Assembly: GCF_030506285.1 (NCBI RefSeq)
Contig: NZ_CP119422.1
Location: 4,761,501-4,825,500, forward strand
Reading direction: 5' to 3'
Length of the DNA stretch: 64,000 bases
Origin: Catalinimonas niigatensis
Lineage (GTDB): Bacteria; Bacteroidota; Bacteroidia; Cytophagales; Cyclobacteriaceae
The position numbers and the translations under genes are program-made. The notes under the pieces were generated by a model. The model was not told the origin of the DNA, ran no database searches, and saw nothing but the letters and a program-made list of their open reading frames with translations. This document shows positions 52,507-60,098 of the stretch, piece after piece; positions within the stretch are counted from its first letter, which is position 1, and each line of letters starts with the position of its first letter.

Positions 52507-52824
52507 TTATTTCTTCAGGATGATCTGATACATTTTCACCTGAATGGGTTTAGTACTAAGATTCTCTATGCTTATCTGGTCGGTATGCTCATGCTGCTGT
52601 TCATCAGCGGCAAAGTTGGAGAGGTTGTATTCGCCATAACTGCTTTCAATCCTCACCCCCGGCACATCGTCAATGAGCATCCACAGTTGATTGTAGGCTG
52701 AGATGTCTTTCTTCTCCTTACCTGCGATCATCAGGTCACGGTATACGATCCTGCTTTGGGCTACTGAATAGCCTTTCTCTACGATGCGTTGCTGAAGAAG
52801 GTCTTTGAGAAGGGTTGCGTCCAT
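52507..52824 (-). CDS. Small protein of structural cluster
   Basis: A 105-residue protein; helical first half (DLLQQRIVEKGYSVAQSRIV) and strands in the second, ending IQVKMYQIILKK. Unknown. It directly follows the beta-rich genes of the presumed capsid block (1 bp gap). Confidence 0.6.
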   Translation of the reverse strand: MDATLLKDLLQQRIVEKGYSVAQSRIVYRDLMIAGKEKKDISAYNQLWMLIDDVPGVRIESSYGEYNLSNFAADEQQHEHTDQISIENLSTKPIQVKMYQIILKK

Positions 52825-52825
52825 T

Positions 52826-53137
52826 TTACTGCTGTTCTTCTAAAAGTAAATACACAATGACTTCGTAAGCCTTATCTACATTCCCGGCATCGCAGTAGAT
52901 GACTTTGACTTGCTGGTTTCCTTCTTCCAGTTCTATAGGAAGCATGGCAAGGTCCGGGCGATCTTCTACCAATTCTATTTCTTCTCCTGCGGCATCAAAC
53001 CCAGTGATGTATTCGGCACTATCGAGTAGTTTTTTCTCCAGTTGATCTGTGACATTGGCCTCAAACACCTGATGCTGATAAAACAGATCAGAAGTATCCC
53101 TGGATTGTAAAGAGAGCTCGCCTAATAACTTCGCCAT
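52826..53137 (-). CDS. Small acidic protein of structural cluster
   Basis: A 103-residue acidic protein with strands (DLAMLPIELEEGNQQVKVIY, AYEVIVYLLLEE). No recognised family. It sits 1 bp after the 174-residue beta-rich protein and may be a small capsid or vertex component. Confidence 0.55.
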   Translation of the reverse strand: MAKLLGELSLQSRDTSDLFYQHQVFEANVTDQLEKKLLDSAEYITGFDAAGEEIELVEDRPDLAMLPIELEEGNQQVKVIYCDAGNVDKAYEVIVYLLLEEQQ

Positions 53138-53138
53138 G

Positions 53139-53663
53139 CTATTCTACTTCTATGGTGGTTTGTCCTAAATTGTCGTTGACCGATTCAAAGAGGTAGTAGT
53201 TCATCACTGCCCCTGTTTGATGATCCCTTACCGAGACTGTGAGAGGAGCATTAAAGCCTCCTTGCAGCCCAGCGTAGCTTAACACCGGAAGTCCGGCTTC
53301 TACCGGCTGCGCGATATAGATATGCTGGCTTAGATCGGCATGGACAGAGACCTGGCCAATCTTAGATTGAATCAAGTCATTGTCCAGGGATCGCACAAAG
53401 GCTTCGCTGCTTTGCCCGCTGGCCCCTACGCCGAAGTATCTGCGATAGGCTTTGATAGATTGATCTACATAGACTTTTTGCAGTATGTAGGCTCCCACAA
53501 CCCTGTGCCCATCGGTATCCAGGTAAGCTGATTTATAGGCGCCTTTGCTTTCTACCTTGATGCGCCTGGCCACCAGCCTTCTTCTGATCAATTTCTCAAT
53601 CGTACCGGTACCCGGTCCGGAGGTACCCGACAAATCTCTATCTAATGCAGTATTTCTGAGCAT
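53139..53663 (-). CDS. Beta-rich candidate capsid or spike protein
   Basis: A 174-residue protein. After a basic N-terminus (LIRRRLVARRIKVESKG) it is dominated by strands (YLDTDGHRVVGAYILQKVYV, IYIAQPVEAGLPVLSYAGLQ, PLTVSVRDHQTGAVMNYYLF). Size and strand density suit a single jelly-roll. It shares one base with the 136-residue gene and lies two genes after the best major capsid candidate. Confidence 0.5.
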   Translation of the reverse strand: MLRNTALDRDLSGTSGPGTGTIEKLIRRRLVARRIKVESKGAYKSAYLDTDGHRVVGAYILQKVYVDQSIKAYRRYFGVGASGQSSEAFVRSLDNDLIQSKIGQVSVHADLSQHIYIAQPVEAGLPVLSYAGLQGGFNAPLTVSVRDHQTGAVMNYYLFESVNDNLGQTTIEVE

Positions 53664-54073
53664 TACAGATTGTTTTTAGGCAGCAGGTAAGCAAAAGTGA
53701 TATACACGGTGTATCCGGCACCAAATTCAGCTGCTGCATTTGCTTCATCCTGATAGATCACTTCCACCTTGTAGTTACCCGGCTTGACTTCTCCCAAAGG
53801 AAAAAACCTTTTTTCTACAGCCACTCCGGTTGAAGAGACAAACAGCTGACAGGGGGTAGCATTCTCTAGCAGGGTATCTCCTCCAATTCTTAGTCCTATT
53901 GATCCCCTGAAATTCAGCTTGCTTTTAGCATCAGATCCTAATTGAAAACCCGTGACGAATACCGTATTCTTATCCAGTTCAAAATTGGTCCCCTGGGCCA
54001 GTCCATTCTCTTTGGCAGCAAACCTGAAGGTTTTATAGGCTACCTTGTAGTTCTCTAATTGCTCTTGTTGCAT
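53663..54073 (-). CDS. Beta-rich candidate minor capsid protein
   Basis: A 136-residue protein built of strands (FELDKNTVFVTGFQLGSDAK, NFRGSIGLRIGGDTLLENAT, GNYKVEVIYQDE, YTVYITFAYLLPKNN). No signal peptide or helix spanning membranes. By composition a jelly-roll or Ig-like virion protein. It is separated from the capsid candidate by a hairpin terminator. Confidence 0.5.
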   Translation of the reverse strand: MQQEQLENYKVAYKTFRFAAKENGLAQGTNFELDKNTVFVTGFQLGSDAKSKLNFRGSIGLRIGGDTLLENATPCQLFVSSTGVAVEKRFFPLGEVKPGNYKVEVIYQDEANAAAEFGAGYTVYITFAYLLPKNNL

Positions 54074-54106
54074 AATGGCATTGATAATAAGGTGGATAAT
54101 AGGGTG

Positions 54107-54132
54107 AAAAGACGGCTTTGATTCCGTCTTTT
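54107..54132 (-). terminator. Terminator after the capsid candidate
   Basis: AAAAGACGG (54107-54115) pairs with CCGTCTTTT (54124-54132). The A run at the left reads as a U-tract for minus-strand transcription leaving the 197-residue gene. A partial terminator right after a major structural gene is common in viruses and keeps that gene's transcript most abundant. Confidence 0.7.
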
Positions 54133-54142
54133 TACTGGAGTA

Positions 54143-54736
54143 TTAAGCAGGTACTGCTACGGTACCGAAAAGAATCGCTTTCAAAGCCGTCTTGGCAGGC
54201 AGTGCAATTTTGGTTTCTATCACCAAAGAAAGCGGCACGTTATCCTCCAGGATCTTTGGATTAGTCAAAGGACAAATCCCAACAGGTACATTGTATCCGG
54301 TGGTGACAAACATCTGCATGGATGACTTAGGAACGATAAGAGAATTATTGACTTCAAACTCCCACTCTCCGTTGGAAAGGCCGGGAATATCGTCTACCAT
54401 ACCGAATTTCAAGCCGGTCATGGCCAGTTCGTCATACTCAGCAGCAACGCTGGTTTTAGCCAGTATCGCAATAGAAGAAGCCATGAAGACTTCGCCTTTT
54501 TCTAAGCGTGCTGTAGCGATGTTCTTGATACCGATTTCTTCTTTGTCCTGAGACTCAAAGAAACGGATCATGGTCTTTCCACTTCCATCCACGATAGAGT
54601 AAGCGGCAAAGTCAGCAAGACGGGCGCGGCCCGATCCTACGGCCTCGGCAATTTTACGAATGTCCGGATTTGTAGAAGCTTTCGCTTGCTCAATGAAGTG
54701 CTCACGAGAGGTTTTGACTTGAGTTAGCAATCCCAT
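54143..54736 (-). CDS. Candidate major capsid protein
   Basis: A 197-residue protein with a helical N-terminus (SREHFIEQAKASTNPDIRKI) and then about eight strands (AAYSIVDGSGKTMIRFFES, GEWEFEVNNSLIVPKSSM, QMFVTTGYNVPVGI, NVPLSLVIETKIALPAKTA, LKAILFGTVAVPA). This is the size and strand count of a single jelly-roll capsid subunit. Flanking gaps and its own downstream terminator suggest strong separate expression. No sequence family is recognised, so this is a structural guess. Confidence 0.5.
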   Translation of the reverse strand: MGLLTQVKTSREHFIEQAKASTNPDIRKIAEAVGSGRARLADFAAYSIVDGSGKTMIRFFESQDKEEIGIKNIATARLEKGEVFMASSIAILAKTSVAAEYDELAMTGLKFGMVDDIPGLSNGEWEFEVNNSLIVPKSSMQMFVTTGYNVPVGICPLTNPKILEDNVPLSLVIETKIALPAKTALKAILFGTVAVPA

Positions 54737-54798
54737 TTTAGATTCAGATTTTAGATGTTAATTGATGATTGATTTAGTTTTGTGGTAAAATGATTCTC

Positions 54799-55449
54799 CT
54801 ATGCTACTCTTCTGCGCTCATAGCTGCGTGCTTCAGAATGCTCAAAAGCCAGTCGGTCTATGCTGCCCATATCGCTGCTGACAGCAGAAGGCTGATCGGC
54901 AAATTCATAGCGGTCAATGCCGGAAACGCTGCTCATCTCTGAGATCAGGCGGTTGAGCTCCTGTCTTTGATTAGCATCCAGTTTGATATGGGCTGATTTA
55001 TTTGCCGCAAACATGGAGTCTCCTGACACGCCAGCAAGGCCAACCATCTTGTTCACGACCGGTACTTTGTCTATGTAAGCGTTGAGCAGGATGTTTTTTA
55101 GGTACTGTTCTCCCCGCTCTTTGAAGTTATCTTCTACCCATCCTGAAGGCAGGAATCCGGAAACAGCAGGGCTTTCTGCTGCCACAGTTTCAGCTACTTT
55201 TTGTGCCTCGGTGACCGGTTTGGTGGTAGCCACCCCGTTGACTGCCATCCCTACTGCCATTGTTTTGACAAACTCAGGCCATTTGAGGTGATTGGCAGTG
55301 GCCAGCAAGGCAAAGCCAGCAAGAAAGCTATTGCGGCCAATACCAGCTCCTACCGCACCACCCGCTATCGCTGGCAGCAGTAAGAGCGCCGTATTGCCCA
55401 AACGGCCACCGATCTTTCTGGCCCCTTTCGTTACACTCTTGGTTTTCAT
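54799..55449 (-). CDS. Membrane protein with two I-D-x-x-x-F motifs
   Basis: A 216-residue protein. A hydrophobic N-terminal half (NTALLLLPAIAGGAVGAGIG, SFLAGFALLATANHL) suggests one or two membrane helices. The C-terminal part carries the cluster's shared peptide twice, SGIDRYEFADQ and GSIDRLAFEHS, close to the basic end ERRRVA. Probably a minor virion membrane protein; function unknown. Confidence 0.6.
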   Translation of the reverse strand: MKTKSVTKGARKIGGRLGNTALLLLPAIAGGAVGAGIGRNSFLAGFALLATANHLKWPEFVKTMAVGMAVNGVATTKPVTEAQKVAETVAAESPAVSGFLPSGWVEDNFKERGEQYLKNILLNAYIDKVPVVNKMVGLAGVSGDSMFAANKSAHIKLDANQRQELNRLISEMSSVSGIDRYEFADQPSAVSSDMGSIDRLAFEHSEARSYERRRVA

Positions 55450-55505
55450 TGAAATTGATTTAGATATTTATTTGCGTTGATTATTGAATCCGATATTGAC
55501 TCCGA

Positions 55506-56378
55506 TTATGAAAGCTCTATGATTCCTAATGCGCTGCTTTTAGATTTGCGTTTGTTGCCCCTTTTGTTTCTGGTTGGTTGCTTACGGGTACGATTTAGCT
55601 TGCTGTTTAACTTTCTGCCTGCCTTCGGTCGGCGTCCCGGGTCCTCTTCAGAGTGCTTCATTTGTGTAATGAACAATCCTGCCAGTAACAGCGCCCCTCC
55701 TGCCATCATTGCCCTTCTATGCTCACCTATCCAAGATCCGAGCGTCGTCACGTCCAAACCTGCCTGCTGCACGCCTGGTGCCTGATCTATATTGGCGTTG
55801 GCTGTCTCTTCCTTTTGGGTGATTGTTGAGAGTGTTCCGGTGATGGTGGATACTCCGGAAGCAATCTGAGAAATTTTAGAAAGCGTAGTGCCTGCCCTGG
55901 CAAAAGCATCGGCATTCTGATTACTGTCAAGACTGCCTAACCCGGAAGCGGATTTAAGATCCAAGAGCAGCTGAGCTGGCGAAGTAAGCAATATCCGCTC
56001 TTCTTCACGCACTGAAATCTCTCCCAATGATGCTTTATCCGGCTTTACGATCTGGTCCCGGTTGCCATGACCTTCCACAATGGCCCTGGCAAAATCCTTA
56101 CGGTCTCCCCCGAGTTTGCTATACACACCTTCTGCCTGGACAAGCTTACTTTTAAGGTCTGCGATTTGTCTGTCACTCAGTCCTCTATTTTTCAAGGATG
56201 CAGTATTGAGGTAACCCCATCTGAGCTTTTCACCCGTGTTTTTCCAATCTATTTTCAGCCCAATGAGCACCCCTAACCTTTCCTGTTGTAGCTCGGAAAT
56301 CTGATCATTCATCTCTGAACCAGCTTTGTATTCACGAAGTCCGGGAGTAGGCGTTCCTGAGAGAAGTTGTATCTGCAT
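55506..56378 (-). CDS. Membrane-anchored protein with long basic tail
   Basis: A 290-residue protein: helical N-terminal two thirds (DQISELQQERLGVLIGLKID; LSDRQIADLKSKLVQAEG), one transmembrane helix (about 222-242, AMMAGGALLLAGLFITQM) and a very basic tail of about 45 residues (KLNSKLNRTRKQPTRNKRGN). A tail of that charge behind a membrane anchor could touch the genome on the inside of a membrane vesicle. SGLGSLDSNQNADAFARAG echoes the Gly-Leu/ID tag. Confidence 0.6.
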   Translation of the reverse strand: MQIQLLSGTPTPGLREYKAGSEMNDQISELQQERLGVLIGLKIDWKNTGEKLRWGYLNTASLKNRGLSDRQIADLKSKLVQAEGVYSKLGGDRKDFARAIVEGHGNRDQIVKPDKASLGEISVREEERILLTSPAQLLLDLKSASGLGSLDSNQNADAFARAGTTLSKISQIASGVSTITGTLSTITQKEETANANIDQAPGVQQAGLDVTTLGSWIGEHRRAMMAGGALLLAGLFITQMKHSEEDPGRRPKAGRKLNSKLNRTRKQPTRNKRGNKRKSKSSALGIIELS

Positions 56379-56385
56379 GCGTTTT

Positions 56386-56715
56386 TTAGTCTTTCTTACT
56401 GTTAAAAGCGAGCATCAGTATCAGTGCTGTAGCCCCTATTCCCACCGGTAAAAGCCAGCCTGGCGTTTGCGGGGGTGTGATGTTCCCTTGCGGCACAGCA
56501 GGCGTTTTTGACTGCGTGTACTGGGTAAATAAGTTTGCAGCTGTAGTCGTCCATTTAGTAGCATTATCCAGCCAGTTTGCTGAAGCTCCGCTTTTGGTAT
56601 TACTGGTAGCAGCTTCAGAAGCAGCCCAGGATTCTATATCAGAATCAATGTCAGCAGCGATGTCTCTGGCAAGTCTTCCAATGGATTGGGAGTGAAACTC
56701 TTGGCTGTCAATCAT
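56386..56715 (-). CDS. Tail-anchored small protein starting MIDSQEF
   Basis: A 109-residue protein. The N-terminus MIDSQEFHSQSIGRLA carries the shared peptide; the C-terminus is one helix (GWLLPVGIGATALILMLAF) followed by NSKKD. Same build as its neighbours. Function unknown, presumed virion membrane protein. Confidence 0.65.
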   Translation of the reverse strand: MIDSQEFHSQSIGRLARDIAADIDSDIESWAASEAATSNTKSGASANWLDNATKWTTTAANLFTQYTQSKTPAVPQGNITPPQTPGWLLPVGIGATALILMLAFNSKKD

Positions 56716-56720
56716 TGTGT

Positions 56721-57203
56721 TTACTTTCTAATGACGAACCAGTAGATCAACCCTGCACCCGCAGCAGCAATGGCAATGTTTTTTGGAGTAGCATAGCCCT
56801 TGATGTTCTCCATAAAACTCCCTCCACCAGCAGCAACCGCCGGTACCGCAGGACTATTTATCTTTGCCGGAGTAGCAGCTGAAGGCAGGTATTCCGGCTT
56901 GAAAAGATCAGGACGCAGTTCTTTTAGGTCCATCATCACTTTATCAGCATTAAATCCAGTGCTTTTGTAGTAGATGTATGCAGATCCTTTTTGCCTTGCC
57001 GGAGCTTTAGGGTCTGATTCATATTTAAAACCAGCTATAACCTGATTTTTAAGATTTCCCTTATGGTTTTTATCTGCCCAGCTTTGCTGACTTTTCATAT
57101 AATCCTTGAACCAGGATTGACGAGTAGTGCTACTGGATAACCATGAACTTATTGCTCCCAAACCGGAAAAGCTTTCAGCAAATGCTAATTGATCAATATT
57201 CAT
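56721..57203 (-). CDS. Tail-anchored protein starting MNIDQLAF
   Basis: A 160-residue protein. N-terminus MNIDQLAFAESFSGLGAISS combines the shared peptide and a Gly-Leu tag. A soluble middle with Trp and Lys (WFKDYMKSQQSWADKNHKGN) leads to a C-terminal membrane helix (NIAIAAAGAGLIYWFVIRK). It abuts the transglutaminase-like gene with no gap. Confidence 0.65.
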   Translation of the reverse strand: MNIDQLAFAESFSGLGAISSWLSSSTTRQSWFKDYMKSQQSWADKNHKGNLKNQVIAGFKYESDPKAPARQKGSAYIYYKSTGFNADKVMMDLKELRPDLFKPEYLPSAATPAKINSPAVPAVAAGGGSFMENIKGYATPKNIAIAAAGAGLIYWFVIRK

Positions 57204-58013
57204 TTATTTACTCTTTTTGTGTAACAGAAAGTATAAAAGCACGCTGGTACCCGCTAAAAAGGTAATATTCCTGGCTGTGGCGTATTGGGCTACTCCGTTT
57301 AAGGGTTTCACTTCTTTAGGATCAATAGGCAATCTGACAGCTGGTAAGCCTGCTAAGATTTCTTGCTCGGCAAACTCAGCCGCATCTATTCCCGCAGTAC
57401 AGCAGAGTGTACGGTTCGCCGCGCGATCTTCTAGTCCTGATAAGCCCAATCTCTTTTGCAAAAGGGGCATTTGGTAATCCTTCTTCTGGCTGTAGGGTAC
57501 CTCGTAATTGAAGCGGTAGTCTACCACCGGATCACAAGTTATGTATCCGGATTCTCTTGGAATGATGACATAGATGTGCTGCCAGTGGGATTTACCGTTG
57601 TACTTGGTAATCCTGAATGAGTGAGGAATGCCCAGATTGGTCAGTACTGAGCTGATAAATATAGAATAGTCTTCACAGTCTGATCCGTTTTTGCGATCAT
57701 GCCAGCTACGGGCGGGTGTTCTTACCCTTTCTACTGCTCCAACATCACCTGCACGATTGTCCAGCGTGTACTGAATGTGGGTAACGATAAACTGCCAGAT
57801 GTTCCTTGCTGTTTCTTCGTAAGTCTTTCCTTGCAAAAGCGGAGCAATCTGCCTGGTTTCAGAAAGCGTTTCCGCCACCACTTTTTGACAGAGCGCCACC
57901 GTTTCTTCTACACTCCCCCCTTCTTTGACAATGATCTGCCTGAGCCCTTTGGGTTTAGGAAAGTACTTGTCGTACTGCTTTCCTGACTGTATCTGCCTTT
58001 TTGCTGCCTGCAT
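57204..58013 (-). CDS. Transglutaminase-like protein with C-terminal anchor
   Basis: A 269-residue protein. The papain-like transglutaminase core has Cys113 (NGSDCEDYSIF), His146 (SHWQHIYVII) and Asp161 (TCDPVVD), a complete triad. In bacterial elements such domains are usually cysteine proteases or peptidoglycan-active enzymes. Then come a Gly-Leu tag (LGLSGLEDRA), the shared peptide (AGIDAAEFAEQE) and a membrane helix (NITFLAGTSVLLYFLLH) with KKSK. It is a candidate maturation protease for the cluster. Confidence 0.75.
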   Translation of the reverse strand: MQAAKRQIQSGKQYDKYFPKPKGLRQIIVKEGGSVEETVALCQKVVAETLSETRQIAPLLQGKTYEETARNIWQFIVTHIQYTLDNRAGDVGAVERVRTPARSWHDRKNGSDCEDYSIFISSVLTNLGIPHSFRITKYNGKSHWQHIYVIIPRESGYITCDPVVDYRFNYEVPYSQKKDYQMPLLQKRLGLSGLEDRAANRTLCCTAGIDAAEFAEQEILAGLPAVRLPIDPKEVKPLNGVAQYATARNITFLAGTSVLLYFLLHKKSK

Positions 58014-58016
58014 GAC

Positions 58017-58517
58017 TTAGAAGAGTTTGAGCAAAATAGGTTCTTCCTCATCAATAGGAATGAAGTAATTTACTTTGGCTTTGGTCTTCATCAAAAAGGT
58101 CAGCCCTGAGCTAAGGAGTTGTAAAGCTTTGCTCTGGCCAACGATGGAAAGAAGCTCAGCTTTAGAGAGTGTTTTCAGGTAGAGGTCAAATTGATTCGTC
58201 TGCCCAGGCTTTACTACTACGGTTTGACTTTGTGGTTGAGTTGTGAGAATAGATTTCCTTGTACCCTGTGGAAGCACATAAAAGACTTCTACATTAGGAT
58301 TATCAATTCTTAGCGTTGTCGTCCCTTTGTTGATCAACTTCACATTTGCTTTGAGCATGGCATGGTCCATATTGAGACTATGAAGCTTAATGTCCGTCAC
58401 TGTTTCCAGCACATCTCCGGTTGCCTTGAGTTGGTAGAGGTAGTAACCACCGGCAGCAACCAAACCCGCAGATAATAATGCAATATTTGACTTGTTCATA
58501 GTGCCTGTTTTGGACAT
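58017..58517 (-). CDS. LEA14/WHy-like membrane-anchored protein
   Basis: A 166-residue protein from the start at 58517 (MSKTGTMNKS, with GGAG six bases before it); 58499 (MNKSNIALL) is also possible, and the ORF could extend to 58580. An N-terminal helix (NIALLSAGLVAAGGYYLYQL) is followed by one LEA type 2/WHy-like beta domain (VKLINKGTTTLRIDNPNVEV then VVVKPGQTNQFDLYL). First gene of the long minus-strand structural cluster. Confidence 0.65.
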   Translation of the reverse strand: MSKTGTMNKSNIALLSAGLVAAGGYYLYQLKATGDVLETVTDIKLHSLNMDHAMLKANVKLINKGTTTLRIDNPNVEVFYVLPQGTRKSILTTQPQSQTVVVKPGQTNQFDLYLKTLSKAELLSIVGQSKALQLLSSGLTFLMKTKAKVNYFIPIDEEEPILLKLF

Positions 58518-58676
58518 ATCATGCTCCAAATCTGGGGGCTTTCTCTGTAGTGTGCAACTGTCTGACCGACGATGAAGCACTAAGCTGTACCATGTCGACT
58601 TTTTGTGGATTTTGACAGATTTTTACCGAGTGGTGAACATATCTTTCTTAAAAAAACAAAAAACCATAAAAGCGTA

Positions 58677-58922
58677 ATGAGGATATATTTGAGAAGATTC
58701 GTAAGCAGAAAGGAATTAGCCGTTAGGTTAGGCATTAGTGAAGCTACGCTGAAAAGAAAGATGAACAGGGTGCAAGGAATTGAGACTAAACCGTATGAAT
58801 TACTTGATTCTGAAACAGTTTCCGCTTTTTTTAATACCTATTCTTTGTCGCCAAAAAGCTTAGAGGACATCGCAGACTATGAATTAGCAGGTTCTTGGAA
58901 TAACACAAAGTTAGCTTGTTAA
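58677..58922 (+). CDS. HTH protein (DUF4248-like)
   Basis: An 81-residue protein from 58677 (MRIYLRRFVSRKELAVRLGI); the ORF reaches back to 58605. RRFVSRKELAVRLGISEATL is the DUF4248-like HTH of Bacteroidetes elements. It is divergent from the long structural operon and precedes two structural-type genes on its own strand, a position suited to a regulator of both. Confidence 0.6.
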   Translation: MRIYLRRFVSRKELAVRLGISEATLKRKMNRVQGIETKPYELLDSETVSAFFNTYSLSPKSLEDIADYELAGSWNNTKLAC

Positions 58923-58992
58923 TAACGTAAGATTAGCTGAAAGCAGGCAGCAACCAGGAGCAACCATCCACCACTCGTAAAAAAGTAAACAT

Positions 58993-59700
58993 ATGATAGA
59001 CAAACATGAATTCAATGCATATGCTCTTCCTTTAGGAGCAACCCCAAGATCCGGGAGCACACTTTCCCGCACCTCTTCGGATTCCTCTCCATCATTTTTT
59101 GACAGGCTCAAAGCCACTGCACAAAAAGCAGCAACTGCTGTAAGCACCTTGCAAAGTTCTTCGGCAAGTAGAACATCTGCTTCTTCAAGTGCTGCGCTTA
59201 CCAGCAGATCCAGGAGTAGTACTCCGGTAGTTAAACAGAGAGAGACTGCTACTTCCAATACTATCGTAAGTACTACCGGAAGAAGTGGAGTGGAGCATGA
59301 TCCTGACGCGCCAAAAAAGACAACTACAGGACAATCTCCAAGAGCCAGCCAGGCGCGCAGTCCGGAAGAGAATAACAATGTGATGCATGCTTCCCGCTAT
59401 TTGGCCCAGTTCAAAGCGTTGGCAAAAGAAATAGAAGAGCAGGGCTTTGTCTTGACTCAAGGCCAGTACAAGGAACTGCAAGATATTATTGCCCAATATC
59501 AGAAATTCGAAGGGGATGAGGCCACCCTTAATCTGATGATGCAGTATAGCCAATTGTCTGTAGAGGGAGGAAAAACAACTGACAATCCGATGATGGCAGC
59601 ATTTGGTAATCTGGATGCAAAAAAAGCCATGATCATCGGAGGTGTAATTTTAGGAATAGCAGTCTTGAAGAAAGCAGCCGCAAAACCCAAAAAAAAGTAA
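58993..59700 (+). CDS. Tail-anchored protein starting MIDKHEF
   Basis: A 235-residue protein. The start MIDKHEFNAYALPLGATPRS carries the shared peptide. A long Ser/Thr/Ala-rich, probably unfolded part (20-130) leads to a helical domain (YLAQFKALAKEIEEQGFVLT to DIIAQYQKFEGDE) and a C-terminal membrane helix (KAMIIGGVILGIAVL) with KKAAAKPKKK. Plus strand, but the same build as the minus-strand cluster. Confidence 0.6.
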   Translation: MIDKHEFNAYALPLGATPRSGSTLSRTSSDSSPSFFDRLKATAQKAATAVSTLQSSSASRTSASSSAALTSRSRSSTPVVKQRETATSNTIVSTTGRSGVEHDPDAPKKTTTGQSPRASQARSPEENNNVMHASRYLAQFKALAKEIEEQGFVLTQGQYKELQDIIAQYQKFEGDEATLNLMMQYSQLSVEGGKTTDNPMMAAFGNLDAKKAMIIGGVILGIAVLKKAAAKPKKK

Positions 59701-59717
59701 ATCAATAAAATTAAACC

Positions 59718-60095
59718 ATGATAGATCAAAAGGATTTTCAGGAAGCATTAGGTCAACTCACTAGAGCAAGCGGTGGAGGAAGATCCTCTTCCAGTAATAG
59801 ACAATACACCTCTAATCCCTTCCCAACTACCTCTGATGGAATCGTGATCCGGGATACTGTTAGAAGCAATACAGGAGCAACCTATACAATTCAGCAAGCA
59901 AGGCAAGCACGTGCTGCCGCCAACAGAATCAATCCTTCGGTAGCAGAGGATTCAGCAGTTGCCACAGCTGGCTTTGGGGATATCTCTAAACCATTGCTCA
60001 TAGGTGGGGCTATTGTAGCTGGTATTATAATGGTGAAAAGCTTAAAAGGGAAAGAACATCCTATAAAAAACAAGAAAAATAGAAAGAAGAAATAA
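59718..60095 (+). CDS. Tail-anchored protein starting MIDQKDF
   Basis: A 125-residue protein. Start MIDQKDFQEALGQLTRASGG carries the shared peptide; a Ser/Thr/Arg-rich middle follows, then a membrane helix (SKPLLIGGAIVAGIIMV) and a very basic tail (KNKKNRKKK). It ends 3 bp before the stop of the converging FtsX-type gene, which may mark the right edge of the element. Confidence 0.6.
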   Translation: MIDQKDFQEALGQLTRASGGGRSSSSNRQYTSNPFPTTSDGIVIRDTVRSNTGATYTIQQARQARAAANRINPSVAEDSAVATAGFGDISKPLLIGGAIVAGIIMVKSLKGKEHPIKNKKNRKKK

Positions 60096-60098
60096 TTC

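Noticed and set aside
47552-58517. Contractile tail, T6SS or eCIS cluster
   Set aside because: No sheath, tube, baseplate wedge, VgrG/PAAR or AAA+ ClpV-like protein is visible; proteins are small and mostly membrane-anchored.
59185-59729. Minus-strand ORFs opposite the 235-residue tail-anchored gene
   Set aside because: Shadow frames; the plus-strand frame has the shared N-terminal peptide and a membrane anchor.
14637-60095. Conjugative element (ICE) instead of a virus
   Set aside because: No TraG/VirD4 coupling protein, relaxase, VirB4/TraG ATPase or Tra operon is recognisable, while holin and endolysin are.
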